From Parachlorella kessleri (taxonomy: Eukaryota; Chlorophyta; Trebouxiophyceae; Chlorellales; Chlorellaceae), in contig BBXU01002568.1 of assembly GCA_001598975.1 (NCBI GenBank), forward strand, positions 1-24,314: a stretch of 24,314 bases of DNA, written 5' to 3'. This document shows, one piece after another, positions 1 through 12,900 of this stretch (the stretch's first letter is position 1; the number at the start of each line of letters is the position of its first letter). The notes below the pieces were generated by a model. The model was not told the DNA's origin. It did not search any database and worked only from the letters and a program-made list of their open reading frames with translations. The position numbers were made by a program, and so were the translations under genes.

Positions 1-44
1 CCCGCACACACACACCACCACCCCCCACAAACCCAGTCACCTAC

Positions 45-3000
45 CTGCGGGCCCAGAAGCGCATGAGGCCCTCCACGTCCTCCAGCCTCTCCCCAAGCTG
101 CCCCCACCGCTGCTGCAGACCCTCCACCTGCTGCCGCTCCTCAGCTCCCACCGGCGGCAATGCCGGTGGCAGCGACACCCTCCCGGCCGGCGCGCCGGCT
201 GCTGCTGCTGCGGGAGCAGCTGCCGCTGCCGCCGCTGCTGTGGTGCGTGCTATGCGTGCCGTGCCTGCCCAGTGCGCCCAAGCTGCATGGACCCTGCCTA
301 GCTCCCTTACGGCGGTGGGATCACCCAGGAAGGGCAGCAGGGCGGCAGAAGTGGTTGGCGCCGTAGGCGCCTGCGCAAGAGTGCTGAGCTGGGATATCGC
401 AGTGGCCAGAGCGCCGCTGGCATGGTAGTATTGCTGACTAAGGGTTGACAGGCTGATGAGGAGGTCTTCGTGACTGACGAGCGCGCTCAGCATGCCCGCA
501 GAGCGCATGTAGCGCAGGAAGAACTCATGCCAGAGTGGCACTGCTGCCGGGCTGTCGCGAACCTGCGCACGTGTGTGGCACGACAGCAGGCATATTGCAC
601 CGTGGCTCCCAACAGGGTGCGTGCACACACTATATCCTGCGCCTTGCCAGAGCACGGCCTGCCCTTTTCAGTCTGCAACGCTGATAGCTTCGAAAACGTG
701 TTTGCACGGGGTTGGATGAACAAAGGACAGCTGAGCACAAGCAGAGCAGCGCAATCCCTAGAACACACCCTCGGCAGCAGCAGCAGCAGTAGTGACGCCT
801 GCAGCGGCAGCAGCGAATGTCTGTGGCAGTGTGCCTACCTGACTTGCGCTCTCTTGTATCTGCAGGGCCTCTTCCACCCCCGCCTCCCCGCCGACGCCAT
901 ATCCCTCCCTCAGCAGGCGCAGCACGCTCTCCATCTCCAGACCCGCCACGCCAGCTGGCGGCTGTGGTGCAGCCTCCCCTGACGTCTCGCCGCCTGGCTG
1001 CCCCTGCTGCTGCGCCTGCTGTGCGTGCTGTGCCTCCAGCAAGGCGCTCTTCAGTGCCAGAGCATCCAGCAGCCAGCATGCAAGCAGCGCCAGCCAGGAC
1101 AACCGCACGCCAGCTGTCCCGGCACTGCCCTCCGGCCCACGCGCCTCGGCGCCGACGCCACCACTGGTGTCGCTCACGGTGGTGCTGCTGAGCTGGAACA
1201 GGCGTTGCTGCAGAGACATGCACCTGTCCAGCCCCAGCTGCTCCGCAACCTGAAGCAGAGAAGATGCCAGGAGCCACAGGCGTGTGCTGGCCTCTTCAGG
1301 CAGACCTGCTGCTCCTGTTGGCGTGCTTGTGCCTGTGGCTGCTGCGCTTGTAGCTGGCATACCGGCTGCTTCTCCACCTGGGCTAAGCAGGTAATAGGCG
1401 GCCTGTGTGAGGCGGTCCAGCAGCAGCAGGAGCCCCTCAAAGTTGTGTACGTTCCCGGGCCGGCCTAGCTGCGGCAGGACCAGCACAAGCCAGGCACATA
1501 GGGTTGCATAAGCTTTGTCCCCGGCGGCCCCTGTATCAGGGTCCTCTGTGGTGCTCGGAGGCACATCGGTAACCACCAAGTCACCCAACAGATCTATCAG
1601 CGGCGGTTGGGGCCGCACTGAGCCTCCACCGCTGGCCTCACTGCTGTCCAAGCAGTCACGCACAGCCTGCGCGGCGATTTGCTGCACGGCCGCCACGGCC
1701 TGCTGTGCTTGCTGGGCTGAGGTGGCTGCGCCCAGCATGCCGGCCAGCGTACCCAGCAGGGCGCCAAAGGCTGGAGTGCCAGCAGAGGCCTCCACCAGTG
1801 GCGCTATAACCCCCACTGCTGCTTCCCCCCCGGCTGAGTCGCTCAGCTGCCACAGCTTGTCTTCTAACCGCATGCTGCTCAGCAGCTCAGCGGCCTGGTC
1901 CACGCTTTGGGTGGAGTTCAGCCAGTGCGTGCAAAGCATGCATGCCGCACCCAGCTGGATGCTGACCCACACAGCATCCACCATTGGGCTATCGGGAGGG
2001 GCCTGCAACAGGGAAAATCTGTGTTGCTTAGCTTACCCGTATATCATACATATCGTGCCCTACTGTCCCACAACACCGTCACTGCTCCACTTCATAACTG
2101 TCAAGCCCGCCAACCTTCACTTTGGCCTTCCACCATCCTGCCATGGAAGCGGTGGGCAGCACATGTGGCCCAGTAAGGAGGAAGGAGACCAATCCTTTTG
2201 ACGGCGCCTGCTAGTAAAACATGCGGGGCAAAGCAGGGTGTCACACACCGTACCTCCCACCCCAACTTATATACAACCAGCCACGACTGCTCCTGGGACC
2301 CCAGCCTGCCCGCAGGCCATGCCTGGATGCCGCTCCCAGTGTCGCCACCTCACCTCCAGCATGCACAGCAGGTACCACTCTCCTTCGTCCAGCCCCGCCT
2401 CCACGGCAGCAGCCCCCTCCAGCACCCGCCTCACACAGCCAAGAAGGGCAGCCATAGCCCCAGCTTCCCACGTGTCAGCACCAGCTGCAGGCACTGCCGT
2501 CATTTCAGCTCTGACGGACGGGGACTCGGCTGAACTCAGCTCCCCCATGCCTGCAGCTGCCAGGTGGCGAGCCACGGCCACCAGAACCAGCAGCGCACGG
2601 GGGCCCAGCTTAGCGTCTTGCTGGGCGAGGGCCTGCCAGTCAAGCTGCTTGGCAAGTTGGAGGGGGAGCGGAGGTGACCCCGGGCTGCTTCGAGGGGCAC
2701 CAGGCGAGGGAGGGAGGTGCTGGGGAAGGGGAGCAAAGACGGCGCGGGCCAGGTCGGTCAGGTCAGTTGTGCTGAGCTGGGAAGGCTGCGCTGCCGCCTC
2801 GGTTGGGAGGTCCAAAGCGCCCAGCAGTCCCTGCACCGAGGGCAGGCATTGGGTTGGGGGGGAGGGGGGCGTGAGACAGGGATCCAGCATAGCACAGCAC
2901 ATACCAAGGACGCGCCAAGCTAGTATAGCCGCAGGGCTTTGACCTGCGGCTGGGGTGCAGGGTGTCAGGCGGGGAAGGTACTCCGGTCCGTCCCACCGGT

Positions 3001-5656
3001 GAGCAACCGAGTTGTGGTAGAGAGCCCCAGTGTGATGGGAATCACTCATCAGCTCAAGCAGCTCCCAGCATCACCCCATTACGCTCAAAGCACACTACCA
3101 GAACCCAGGTGTCTCAAGCAGCTGAGTGCTTGCAGGCAGCTCACCTCCACAGCGACTCCCCTGGCAGCCGCCAGCAGCAGCTGCAACATGCCGTCCCCCG
3201 CCACACCGGCGCCCCCATGTGCCAACTGGCGCAGCAGGCCCAGCACTGCGGAGCACAGCGCGGGCGCGCCCCCGGCCCCCTGGCTGCCGCTGGCGGAGGA
3301 GCTGGCGGCTGCGGTGGGTGCCAGGCGGAGCAGGGCGGACACCAGGGTGGGGATGGAGTCAGCAGGTTGCTCAAGCAGGGGGCACTGGGCCAGAAGGGCC
3401 ATGACAGCCGCAGGTGCAGCGCCCTGCAGCAGCAGCGCAGGCGGGCATCGTGGGCTTACCCCACACAGCTATGGCTTCATGACGGCAAGCCGGAAGCAGG
3501 TGCCTGGCAGTCTAGAGATGCGAGATGCTGTACTCACAGCCAGAGAGATCGTGAGGCAGCCCTACCAAGCAAGCCCTACCGACTTCATGGCTGGCCTTTT
3601 GCCTGCACGCCAAGCTCCATTCATCCTATGGACTCTTATCCTATCACTGCAATGCAGTGTACTGCAAGGTCAACCTCATGTAGTGCAAAGCTCCACTGGG
3701 CATCTCACTTCCTGGCTGCCCGCCATGCCCTCCAGCAGGGGTACCACACCCCCCACGTCAGGCTGCGCTAAAGCCGCTGACCACTCAGCAGCTGCCGCAT
3801 GCTTCTGAAGCACGGCCGCCAAGGGGGGCAGACCGCTCCCTGCAGCACCGGCAACCGTCAGAGCAGCTGCTAGTGGCTGCTGGCTAGCTGTTCAGCACAG
3901 TGATGCGACGTTGGGCACAGGTATCCTGCCCAGCAGCCCAGTCTGGGACGTCGGATGGTGTCAAGACCAAGGTGGCAAGGCAGCCATGAGGGCTTGCGAC
4001 GAATCCCTAAGCCATGCAGGCGGCGAACCCCCGTTAATAAGTAGAGCGACACGAGATATGCAGGAGCATGCCTTAGGACAGTTAGGTGGCCACTGCTGGA
4101 AACAGATAAATGCGCCAGCGACCTTGTAGGCACCAATTTGTCAAGGCAGCTCTGCAAACCTTGCAGCCTTGCATACAAGCTATGCACCACCATCCCACTC
4201 TTGAAGGGGCTGGGCTGGACGGCTCACTCTTGATTTCCATCCATATGGACCATCTACCGGGGTCCGAGTTTTCAACACGCATGCACTTGCTCGCTCGCTT
4301 ACCTGGGGGGCAGGCTGCCAGGTAGGCGGACCCTACATGTAGGGCCAGGGCCTTCAGGAGGGCGGAGGCCTCTGCCAGGCCCTCCTGCTGCGAAGACGCG
4401 GCCACCGACCCATACGCAGCCAGCAGGGTATCCAGGAGCGGCAGCAGCTGCCCAGGCTCCTGGCTTGTGCTGGTGAAGCTGCACATAGCAGGCCATAAGA
4501 CAAGGCAGGCATAGGCAGGCTACTCGTCCGGCCAGTCGGGCATTGTAAGTAAACACCAGTACCATTTCCCATGCAATGACGTGACACAAGATGCATGGGC
4601 AGTGCTGTGGCGGAAGCTTGTGATTGAGAGGAGCAAGTGCGCCGCCCAGCTTGAGGCCAGACGTGCTAGGCTTGGACCGCCTTTGCTCGGAACGCGCTTT
4701 CCCTCCTCACTCCTTCTCATCAGGTTGGCATGGCAGGGGGACAACTGGAGGGCTAACCTGGAGCCGAACCGACCACCCAGCTTAGGCTGTGCTTGCCAGT
4801 TGCGGCTTCTACTCCTCCCATGTTCCGAGCTACTGCACCACCAGCACCCCACCTACCCCATCACTGCCAGCAAGGCCCGCTGCTCCGCCGCCTTGACGTC
4901 CACCGCAGCTGCCGCCACCGCCCCCTCCGCCGCGCTCTGCCACTGCGCCAGCGCCGCCCCCAGGCTGTGCTGCTCCGCCTCCTCTGAGAACACTGCTTCC
5001 TGCACGGTCACTACTTTCTGGCGGAAGAGCCCTCCTTTGACCTGCACCAAAGGAAGTGTGTGCCATTCTGAGGCAGGCATTCCAATTGGAGGTCGAGGTC
5101 GGGCAGCACGGTACTAGGATTAGGAGTCAACGCTCGCAGTCCCTCCCGGCTTGGTCCCACAGCGAGAGAGTGTTGCCTGGGTGGGAAGTAGAAGCTCAGT
5201 TAGTAGGACAAGCATCCAGCTCAGCCTTTTGCACCCAGCCATACAACAGTCCCAAATACCTGTCACTGTGCATAGACATAAGCTCTAGAAGACAATTCTG
5301 TGAGTTCTATGTCCGTGTAACGCAAGCACTTCATGCTATTTTCAACAAGTGTATCTCCCTGCCTGGGCCAACCTGCATGCTGCGGTTGCGCAGCTGCCAG
5401 CACTGCTGCGCTGCTGAGCGGACATCAGTCTCCAGAGGCCCACACAGAGTCTCAACTGCAACCGCAGGAGTCTGCTGTGAAGTGGTACTCATAGGGCTTT
5501 CACTTGCAGACGGGTCAGAGCAGCTTCTGCAAGCCACAGAGAGATCGGATGGTGGCCCTCGCAGACGCAACCCCGCGCACCTGCTTGAGCATAGGCTGAG
5601 CAAGAGGTTGCTAGCCTATCAACATCTGCGAGCGTGTCCTCCTGCATGCTCATCAT
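45..5656 (-). CDS. Large helical protein of unknown function, N-terminal ~1,029 residues (9 exons, 3' end beyond window)
   Basis: Exons in transcript order: 5656-5581, 5455-5373, 5041-4857, 4478-4303, 3839-3709, 3423-3145, 2830-2354, 2002-839, 562-45. All junctions are GT-AG and all phases agree, giving 1,029 codons plus two bases; the last donor (gtaggt) shows the gene continues left. I do not recognise the family. The product is rich in Ala, Leu and Gln, has no signal peptide or membrane segment, and reads as a chain of amphipathic helices. Residues ~8-50 may form a short coiled coil. Low-complexity spacers include an Ala-rich tract near residues 966-979. This resembles HEAT/ARM-like or other alpha-solenoid scaffolds (nucleoporin, transport or tethering type), but that is inference from composition. 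The start at 5656 (Met-Met-Ser-Met) was chosen because its exon splices in phase onto the next; an ATG at 5492 is the alternative. Exon 8, at 1,164 nt, is unusually long here. Coding status is fairly sure; the first exon is less so. Confidence 0.72.
197..238 (-). repeat. GCN trinucleotide tract coding for poly-alanine
   Basis: On the minus strand this stretch reads as mixed GCA/GCG/GCT/GCC codons, giving eight alanines, one proline and five alanines inside exon 9 of the minus-strand gene. The mix of synonymous codons suggests an older or selected alanine tract rather than a recent pure-repeat expansion. It sits between two helical segments and probably acts as a flexible or helical linker. 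Confidence 0.8.
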
Positions 5657-6998
5657 GCCCGCCAAACCACGTTACACCTAGAAGATGATCACTGCCTGGG
5701 GGTGAAGTGCCGCGCCATTACATTTACGTGGTCAACTCCAAGAAGATACGGTAATACATGGGTGTGCATCCATATGCCCTCCCTTTAACTGCAAACCTGA
5801 GCATCTCGATGACCACGACAGTGCCACGACAGCCGTCCCAGCAGGGTCAGCAGGATTGACAAGCTGGCAAGGACTGTGCACCTACAGGACCCACAGGACC
5901 TTTGTGCAGCATTGGCAGTTCATGCAGCATTGGATGTGTTCAGGCGTTCTGTGCACCTGGTGCGACACCGTCGCGTCCTTGCCTGTTTGGGTTAAAACGC
6001 CCCCATGGGGTTTTGCTGGAATTGTCAAGCAGAATTCAATCTGGCAAGGGTACAGCATCGGACCTTGGCCCTCTTGCCACGCGAGAGGTGAGCCACCCCT
6101 GCAACCAGAGTTTGTGCTCAAGAGTTTGTGGAGCCTTAGCCAATAAACGTCCTCCCTGGAAGAACCACAGATGCCCGTAGATCACCCTTGCTCCCATGCT
6201 GCCCTCGCATCTTCGCTTAACTAGGACGCTACTTGGCTCGGTGAATTGGGGACACAGGGCGGCCTGGCAAGTCTGCGCCGCCCAATTACGAGAGTGAGCT
6301 CGAGGGAGACTTCTGCAAACTGCCTGTCTGCTGGGCCCAACTGTGCAGGAGGATAATAACGACGAGGACACGGGAAGCGGCGGATGCCTTGTCTGCCTGC
6401 CTGCCAAGAAGATTCCCTCCCTCCTGAGCCAGCGCTAGATGGTGAGTAAGGCACCCACTGTTTCAGGTACAGGATATAATTGTTGTTGCAGCTGTGCTGT
6501 GTACTGAAACTAGCTGAACCCAACGGAGATGTAAGGGGCTCCTTTCCTTGCAGATCCAGCGCCAGGCGCTCATGGTCGAGTGACTAACGGCAGGAGACCC
6601 GCTCCTCCTGTCCCCTACGATCACCCAGCAAAAGAAATGCGGTACGACCCACCGGCGCCCACAGGTGCGCGCGCAATCATTGGATGACCTAAGGTGTTGC
6701 TGTGAGCGCCACGCACTAGAAGCAGAACTACAGCATCTCCAAAGTTTTCTATATCTCGGTGGAGGACGGGCTATGTTCACCCAGAATGACCGCGGGAACG
6801 GCTGACGGCACCGGCTGACGACACCGCTCCCGCGCAAGCTCCGAAAATAGTCGATCTTCAGCTGGAACTGCGAGTCCATCGCTGAAGTTATGATCGAATC
6901 CATGCTCTTGACGTTGTAGATTCGACACGCAGGGCTGCCTTGACCGTGTACCACCCCTGGAGGGTACTGCGGTGCCAGGCAAAGTAGCGGGCCTGAGA
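5657..6998. promoter_or_regulatory. Divergent intergenic region between the minus-strand gene and the PDR transporter
   Basis: The two coding starts face away from each other across about 1.34 kb, so this interval should carry both promoters and both 5' leaders. I see no convincing TATA box for either gene. A CCAAT element occurs at 6140-6144. Short direct repeats occur near 5884-5935 (two ACAGGACC, two TGCAGCATTGG). Open frames in this stretch lack splice-consistent coding signals and are left unannotated. Confidence 0.55.
6442..6553 (+). other. Candidate 5'UTR intron of the PDR transporter gene
   Basis: A near-perfect donor (ATG|gtgagtaag) at 6441/6442 and a strong pyrimidine-rich acceptor (cctttccttgcag) ending at 6553 define a 112-nt GT-AG intron. 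It lies 445 bases upstream of the transporter ATG. If spliced, the ATG at 6439-6441 joins to a very short frame ending at a TGA about ten codons later, which would be a spliced upstream ORF. Whether this transcript belongs to the transporter gene cannot be decided without RNA data. Confidence 0.35.
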
Positions 6999-9900
6999 AT
7001 GGCAGTCGCAGCTGCGACGTTTGCCCTGTCGGGCGAGGTTTTTGAGGATTCAAACGAACTCTCGATGCCCAGCTTTACTGGCACGCTCGCCTCTGACGAG
7101 GACTTCAACGAGCTGAAGCGAGGTACGCCCATATGGTGCCATGCCAAGCACCCCCGTCTGTCACGCCACTGGCTGCAGCTACTGCTTACTGAAGAACCAC
7201 GATTTAGTGGCAGGTAGTCATTACCGAAGGTTCGAGTGCTGGCAACTGAGAGTCTTTGATTGTCCATGTCGACCTTGCAGCTGCCCTGGAAGAGCTGTAT
7301 GCACCCCAACTGGCAGCAAGGAAGGCAGTTCTGATCCAAGAAGGCAATGATTTCAAACTCGTCCAGCTTGAGAAGCTCAAGCCCAAAGATCGAGAGGCGC
7401 TTGCGAACAGGCTGCTTCCAGAGGTAAGGTGCTACCAAGTTGATGCCAACAACACAAGCTCTGCCCAGACAAACAGGTTGCTTCGAAGATTCCTTAGGGA
7501 CGGATTGGATGTTCCTCAATCCAACGCGAGATATTGAGTTGTGATCAAACAGTTGTGCGGCTCATCAAGTGTAGGAAACCTAGTACCTACACAGAGCACA
7601 CTATGCTTACCTCTGCACCAACGTAGGGGGACCAAACCCCGCTTGGTCATTTGCAGGGGCGCGAGGACACAGAGGTTGTGCGGAAGATGGCCCAGCGTTT
7701 TGAAAGGTAGGTGCAGAGGAGCATGGGATGTGCGGCAGAAACTGGTGAGACGGGGTAGGAGCACAGTCGTGTCGATCTTGACCTCAGATGTATCCGTGCT
7801 GTGTGAGTTGTTCACGGGCAGTCAAAGAAACGGAGCCCACCTTGGGCTCACAGCGCCTACATATGTTGTACTGTTATGTATCCCAGTGAATGTTGGAGGT
7901 GCACGGTGTGCTGCCATGGCATGTGGGGGAGGCTAGAATGCCAGCTGCAGAGGGCTTTTAAGTTTAGATCAACCACAGAGGCTTCTCTCATCTGATCGGC
8001 AGCAGCAGGCAGCCAAAGTGCAGCTCTCACGGTTATGAAGCGAGGATGGATGGATCCTGCCTGAGGCGTTAGGGTTCAATCCTGTGATGCTCAGGTGAGG
8101 CAAATGCTTTAGCCTATGGATCAGCCTAGCAAGCTGTTAGCCTGGTGAGCATACCTGTCGGGCACAAGTGGCTGCACAACAGAGCACCTGGCAATGACGT
8201 GCCAGGTCACTCCATGGCAAGCCCCCCACCCCTGGCGCAGGGCGGGGGTGGATGTGTCCCACACAGAAGTGCGTTTTCGCAACCTGTCCCTCGTTGGGAA
8301 AGTCGATGTGGGCTCTGCTGGCCTGCCAACGTTCCAACAGGACCTCATCAACAAGGGCAAGGTGGGTCGTTGACCATATACCGGCCATGAGGTTGTCACA
8401 GGGGAGCTTTCCTTTGCATGCTGTGCTTCGCATGCAGCCTTTCGTTTGATTCCATTCATGTTCCACTCTCACAGTCTTGTACACAACCTCATCTGAAGCG
8501 GAAGGTGAAATGGTACAATTCGTCCCCCGCAACCTTTACAAACCTGGGTGTAGGCCAATCCGAAGTCTCTGTGTCAATGAAGGTAGATCTTGTGTGTGCT
8601 TGTCACGAGAAAATACAACAAGTTGTGGTGAGCTAATACGAGCACCAATTCCTGCGTGGATGTGTCTTACAGAATATTGTGAGGCCCTTGTATGGCGGGG
8701 TTGACAAGCTGCGTGACATGAAGATCCTGGATGGCGTGAGCGGGGCGCTCAAGCCGGGGCGCTTCACGCTGCTGCTGGGCCCGCCGGGGTCGGGCAAGTC
8801 CATGCTCATGCGCGCCCTGGCGGGGCAGCTGAGGACCGAGAAGACGGTCAAGGTGAGCCTGCTGTTGGCTGACTGGGGCCAGTACAAGTGAAAAGGGGCG
8901 TGGGGCGTGGGGGGGCCGGGATCGGCATGGCCTTCCATAGTGGTTGTTTCTGTGCTAGTGATGTCGTTCACTTTTGGAGGGGCAGCCCGGGGCAGGACAT
9001 ACCCCAATACGTTTTCTGAGGGGTGCTTGGCCTAGTGAAAGCAAAATCCCTGGTGACAGCTCGAGCTTGGGCGCGTGCTATGCCGCTGCAGGTTACCTTC
9101 GACGAGCTGACCTACAGCGGGCTCGGTTTTGATGAGTTTGTGGTGGAGCGCTCGGCTGGCTACATCTCCCAGCTGGACATGTGAGTTGGGCTGGGCCCGG
9201 CTACCACCCTCGCACCGCACCATCTTCAGGTCATTTCTTGTTGGGTGTGAGCCCCTCATCACCCACCTAGCTGCCGCCAGTGAGCGACATAGCACCCCTC
9301 TTGCAGCGTGCATGTGCCGTGTAGTTCCCATCTCCCCTGGGATGACAGAAGAACATACCTGCTGGGCCCCTGCCAGCCTGGCTGCGTGCTCTGGCAAATT
9401 GCATAGCAGAGCTGGTAAGCAAGTCAAGCTCCACTTCCTGGTCCAGGTGCTGCTGTGATGCAATCTCGGATTTGCATGCCTAACATATGGCTGCCACGAA
9501 TGTGGTGGTGCAGTCACAACCCGGAGCTGACGGTGCGGGAGACCCTGGACTTCAGTGCCCGCTGCCAGGGCATGAAGGCGCGCCTGGGTGAGGCCCAGCT
9601 TGCCAGGCTGCGTGTGTGGCTGTGCTGCAGCATGTCATTCAGTACTGACATGGCACGAAGTCAGACAGTTGCGTGATGCTGGTTCTTCTCTCTACAGCTA
9701 TGCGTGTTGCATTCCCAGGGGACACACACGCACGCACGCAAGGCAGTCAGAATGCCTGGCAACTTGAGCATGCCCACAGCCCAGCCAACGCGACAATGCC
9801 ACCACCCTTACCTACAACTGCTCCCCACCTCAGTCGGCGTCTGTGCCTGGGCTAATCTGTGCCTGGGCTACTGCCGCCCGCAGGTATGCTTGATCTGATT

Positions 9901-12900
9901 GAGCAGCAAGAGAAAGAGTTGGGCATCACACCCGACCCTGACACGGCTGCCTACATGACCGCCATGAACAAGACCGGCAAGTACAACTTCGTGACCGACG
10001 TGTTCATCAAGCTGCTGGGGCTGGACATCTGCGCAGACACACTGGTGGTAAGCAGCTAGACTGCTTTCTCTAGCTGGCACCGCGTAGTATGCCACAGGTG
10101 TTCAAAAAGGCAGCTGCAGCCGACGCAGTATCTGGCTGGCATGGATATATGGAGCATGGTACAGTGTCCTGCACTTGCACCACTGGGCCCCACTTGTGGC
10201 AGGCTTGGGCGGCTGAGCTCGAACTATGCCGCCAGTGTTGGATATGCCCTTTGTGTCTGTCGGTCGCAAAGCATCGCGTTCTTGATTTTCTCAGCGGCAG
10301 AAAGTCTGCCCATCTGCCTTGATGGTGTAGGGGAACGCCATGCTGAGGGGCATCAGCGGCGGCCAGAAGAAGCGCGTGACGACCGGAGAGGTCCTCGTCG
10401 GCCCCATGAAAGTGCTCTATGCCGACGAGGTCAGCGCTCTTAGAGCCCCCAGGGGGAGGCTTGTTCTTCTGGCGCAGCCCCTGTTCCTTCCCTTCTTTTT
10501 CCATGTGGCCTGCTTGCGCTTCTCCTTCCTCCCAAGCAGATGGTGCGCTCGACCCTCGGTAGGCTGTGAAACCCTTTCCTGACCCTGTTTGTCGATGCCT
10601 TTGGGGTCCCCGCAGATTTCCACTGGCCTGGATAGCGCGACCACGTATGACATCTGCGAGTCCCTGCGAGGGATCTGCCACGCCGTGAAGGTGAGAGCTG
10701 TGGGGCAACCACTGGGACACATTGGTGGTTGAACGCCCAGCCTCATGCATCACAACTGCTTGCACTTGAATGCATGCCAGATGGGTGCTGTTTCTGGGAG
10801 AGACAGCTGGGCAGGTCCTTAGGATGCGTGCCGACAACAGCATGCCCATTGTGTCGCTGCAAATGGACATTTCTGATGTCAGGAGCTGCCTGCATTTTCC
10901 GGGGTCAATGATAGCAGGCCTGCCTTCTTCATCATCTTCCCACTTCTGCCTTGGCCGCAGTTCACCATGCTCATTGCCCTTCTTCAGCCGGCCCCCGAAA
11001 CCTTCGACCTGGTGGGTGGCCAAGGTCTGCAGCCGAGGCACTGTTGCAGCAGCTCAAACCTTTAGTTGGCTGACAGGATGAGTCCAGCCCCGCTGCACTG
11101 CCCTGAGCGATCAACTGTTGAGGATATCACATCAGTCACAATCTTCCCAGTTTCCACCAGGTAGTGCACCTCAAAGGATGACTCACACCAGGTGCTTGTT
11201 GGCCCCACTTGGGGGACTCACGGCAGCATGGTCAGGTGGCGGTACGCTGTTAGACTAGACTAGACCAGGTGCTCATGCCGGGGATGATATGTCAGTGATA
11301 GGGTATATCTGTGAATGTAACTGTGCCTGCAGTTTGACGACATCATGCTGCTATCCTCGGGCTGCATTGTGTACCACGGCCCCCGGGAGGGCGTGCTGCC
11401 CTTCTTCCACAGCACGGGCTTCGCCTGCCCCGAGCGCAAAGCGGTCGCCGACTTCCTGCAGGAGGTCACCTCGCCAACAGATCAACATGTGAGCGGAAGG
11501 CCATTGCCGTGTAGGAGGTGCTTGTTCAACTTGGCCAGGCAAGCGCAGCCACATAGTTATGAGACAGTGCACCGGCGGATGCTGGATGTCGGACCCTGCT
11601 GTCTGGCAGTGACAGGTAATTGCATGCACTGGCCAGACAGTAGTGCCCATGCAATGAGGCATGCGGTCGCCATCTGACAAGCTGATTTGTACCAAAGATG
11701 GCGACATGAACATGGCACGCCTTGCCATGCGATCTGCCAGCAGCTGTATCTGCCCCCTCTCCCACCCTCTGTTGCAGCAATTCTGGGCCCTGGACAGCGC
11801 GTACACCCCCTGGGATTCTCCCAAGTTTGCGTCTGCCTTCTACAAGACGCCAGACGGCCAGGCCATGCTCCAGGGTCTGGAAGTCCCGGTGCCGGCAGCA
11901 GATAAGGGATCTGTCCACCTCTCAAAGACCCAGTGAGTCTCCGCTTTGTCAAGCAAAACAAGTCATCGCATTGAAACTTGCCTGCTTGGTGTGTGAGAGT
12001 CTGGCAAGGACCTCCATGCCGATATCACCAAGCAAGCGGGAGGTGAAACTGTAGTTGCCAGGGCAGCCTCTGCAGGTCTGCATAGTTAGAAATAGATAAC
12101 GCCTGTGAAGGGAAGAACGGTTGCTGACCAGTCTGAGGTGCGAGCGACGTGGTTGCAGGTATGGGCAGACCATGCGGTTCCTCCTGAGGGCCAACCTGAG
12201 CAACCAGTGGACGCTGTCGAATCGCAACATGATTTTCAACATCGTTCATGCGTAAGTGGACTAGCCCGCCGTCTGGGTCGTGGCTGTGCGGGGCCCTGGC
12301 CGGCCCTGACGCTGTCTGTGCCCTTGCCAGCTGGCATGCCAGGGCCCATTGCTTGACATTGCAGTGTGGACCGACAACCAACCTGGGGGCTCTGGTGTGT
12401 TGTGCAGTGTGCAGTTCACCTTCATGGCCTTCTGCTTGGGCACGCTGTTCCTCCAAGAGAGCAAGGAGAACCTCAAAGACGCCCAGCTGTTCATGGTGGG
12501 TTGCAACATTGGCAGAAAGGGTGAAGGCCATCATGGGGGTCATGGAGCTGAGGGCTGCTGTTATGGCGCTTGGGGCTGTGACAGGAACATGATAGCCATT
12601 TCCCAGCTTCGCGGAGATCCCCTATGGCGACTCCCTCCCAGCAGGCTGCCGCCGCAGGCTGAATGCACAGGCGGGCTGCAGGGTTGCAGCCAGGCCTTTG
12701 ATGACTGCTGGGCAGCATTTCTTCCGAAGGGAAGCTGCCTTTTGCTTTTATACATTGAATGCTAATGCTGGGAGCTGGCAGTGGAACCCCCCAGCCCCTG
12801 CTCCTCACTCCTCAAACCTCACCAGGTTATGTCCTACCTGCCGGCCCCGCCCGCAGGCCGTGGCCTTCTTCAGTGTTTTCTACATGCTGACCTCATCCTT

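Larger units (their letters stand above)
6999..11932 (+). other. PDR transporter exons 1-13: N-terminal domain and nucleotide-binding domain 1
   Basis: Exons: 6999-7122, 7281-7423, 7657-7706, 8241-8361, 8673-8852, 9092-9180, 9514-9587, 9884-10047, 10331-10429, 10616-10690, 10961-11011, 11333-11488, 11778-11932. Residues ~1-140 form the PDR-specific N-terminal domain, including EVRF and a GLPTF segment. NBD1 has Walker A GPPGSGKS (182-189), Q-loop GYISQLD with Gln233, the PDR block [20 protein letters not shown], a family-typical [10 protein letters not shown], signature [10 protein letters not shown] (321-330) and Walker B KVLYADE (342-348). The H-loop position is Gln382 (LLQPAPET), as in plant PDR proteins. 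The tyrosine-alanine before DE replaces the more usual phenylalanine-methionine. All introns here are GT-AG. Confidence 0.9.

Noticed and set aside
3870..4193. Extra exon in intron 4 of the minus-strand gene (helix-like SLYARLQGLQSCLDKL)
   Set aside because: No acceptor and donor pair keeps both flanking phases, and exons 4 and 5 already join in phase.
5373..5492. ATG at 5492 as the start of the minus-strand gene
   Set aside because: It gives an open frame, but the exon at 5656-5581 splices in phase to 5455 and yields a continuous helical segment; kept as the alternative start.
6749..7519. Long antisense open frame (256 codons) over the first two transporter exons
   Set aside because: It is the mirror of exons 1-2 and their intron, has no family resemblance, and the plus-strand reading is confirmed by the paralogue at 23496.
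8060..8100. tRNA-like T-loop sequence (GGTTCAATCC)
   Set aside because: No acceptor stem, D-arm or anticodon arm can be drawn around it; it lies in intron 3.
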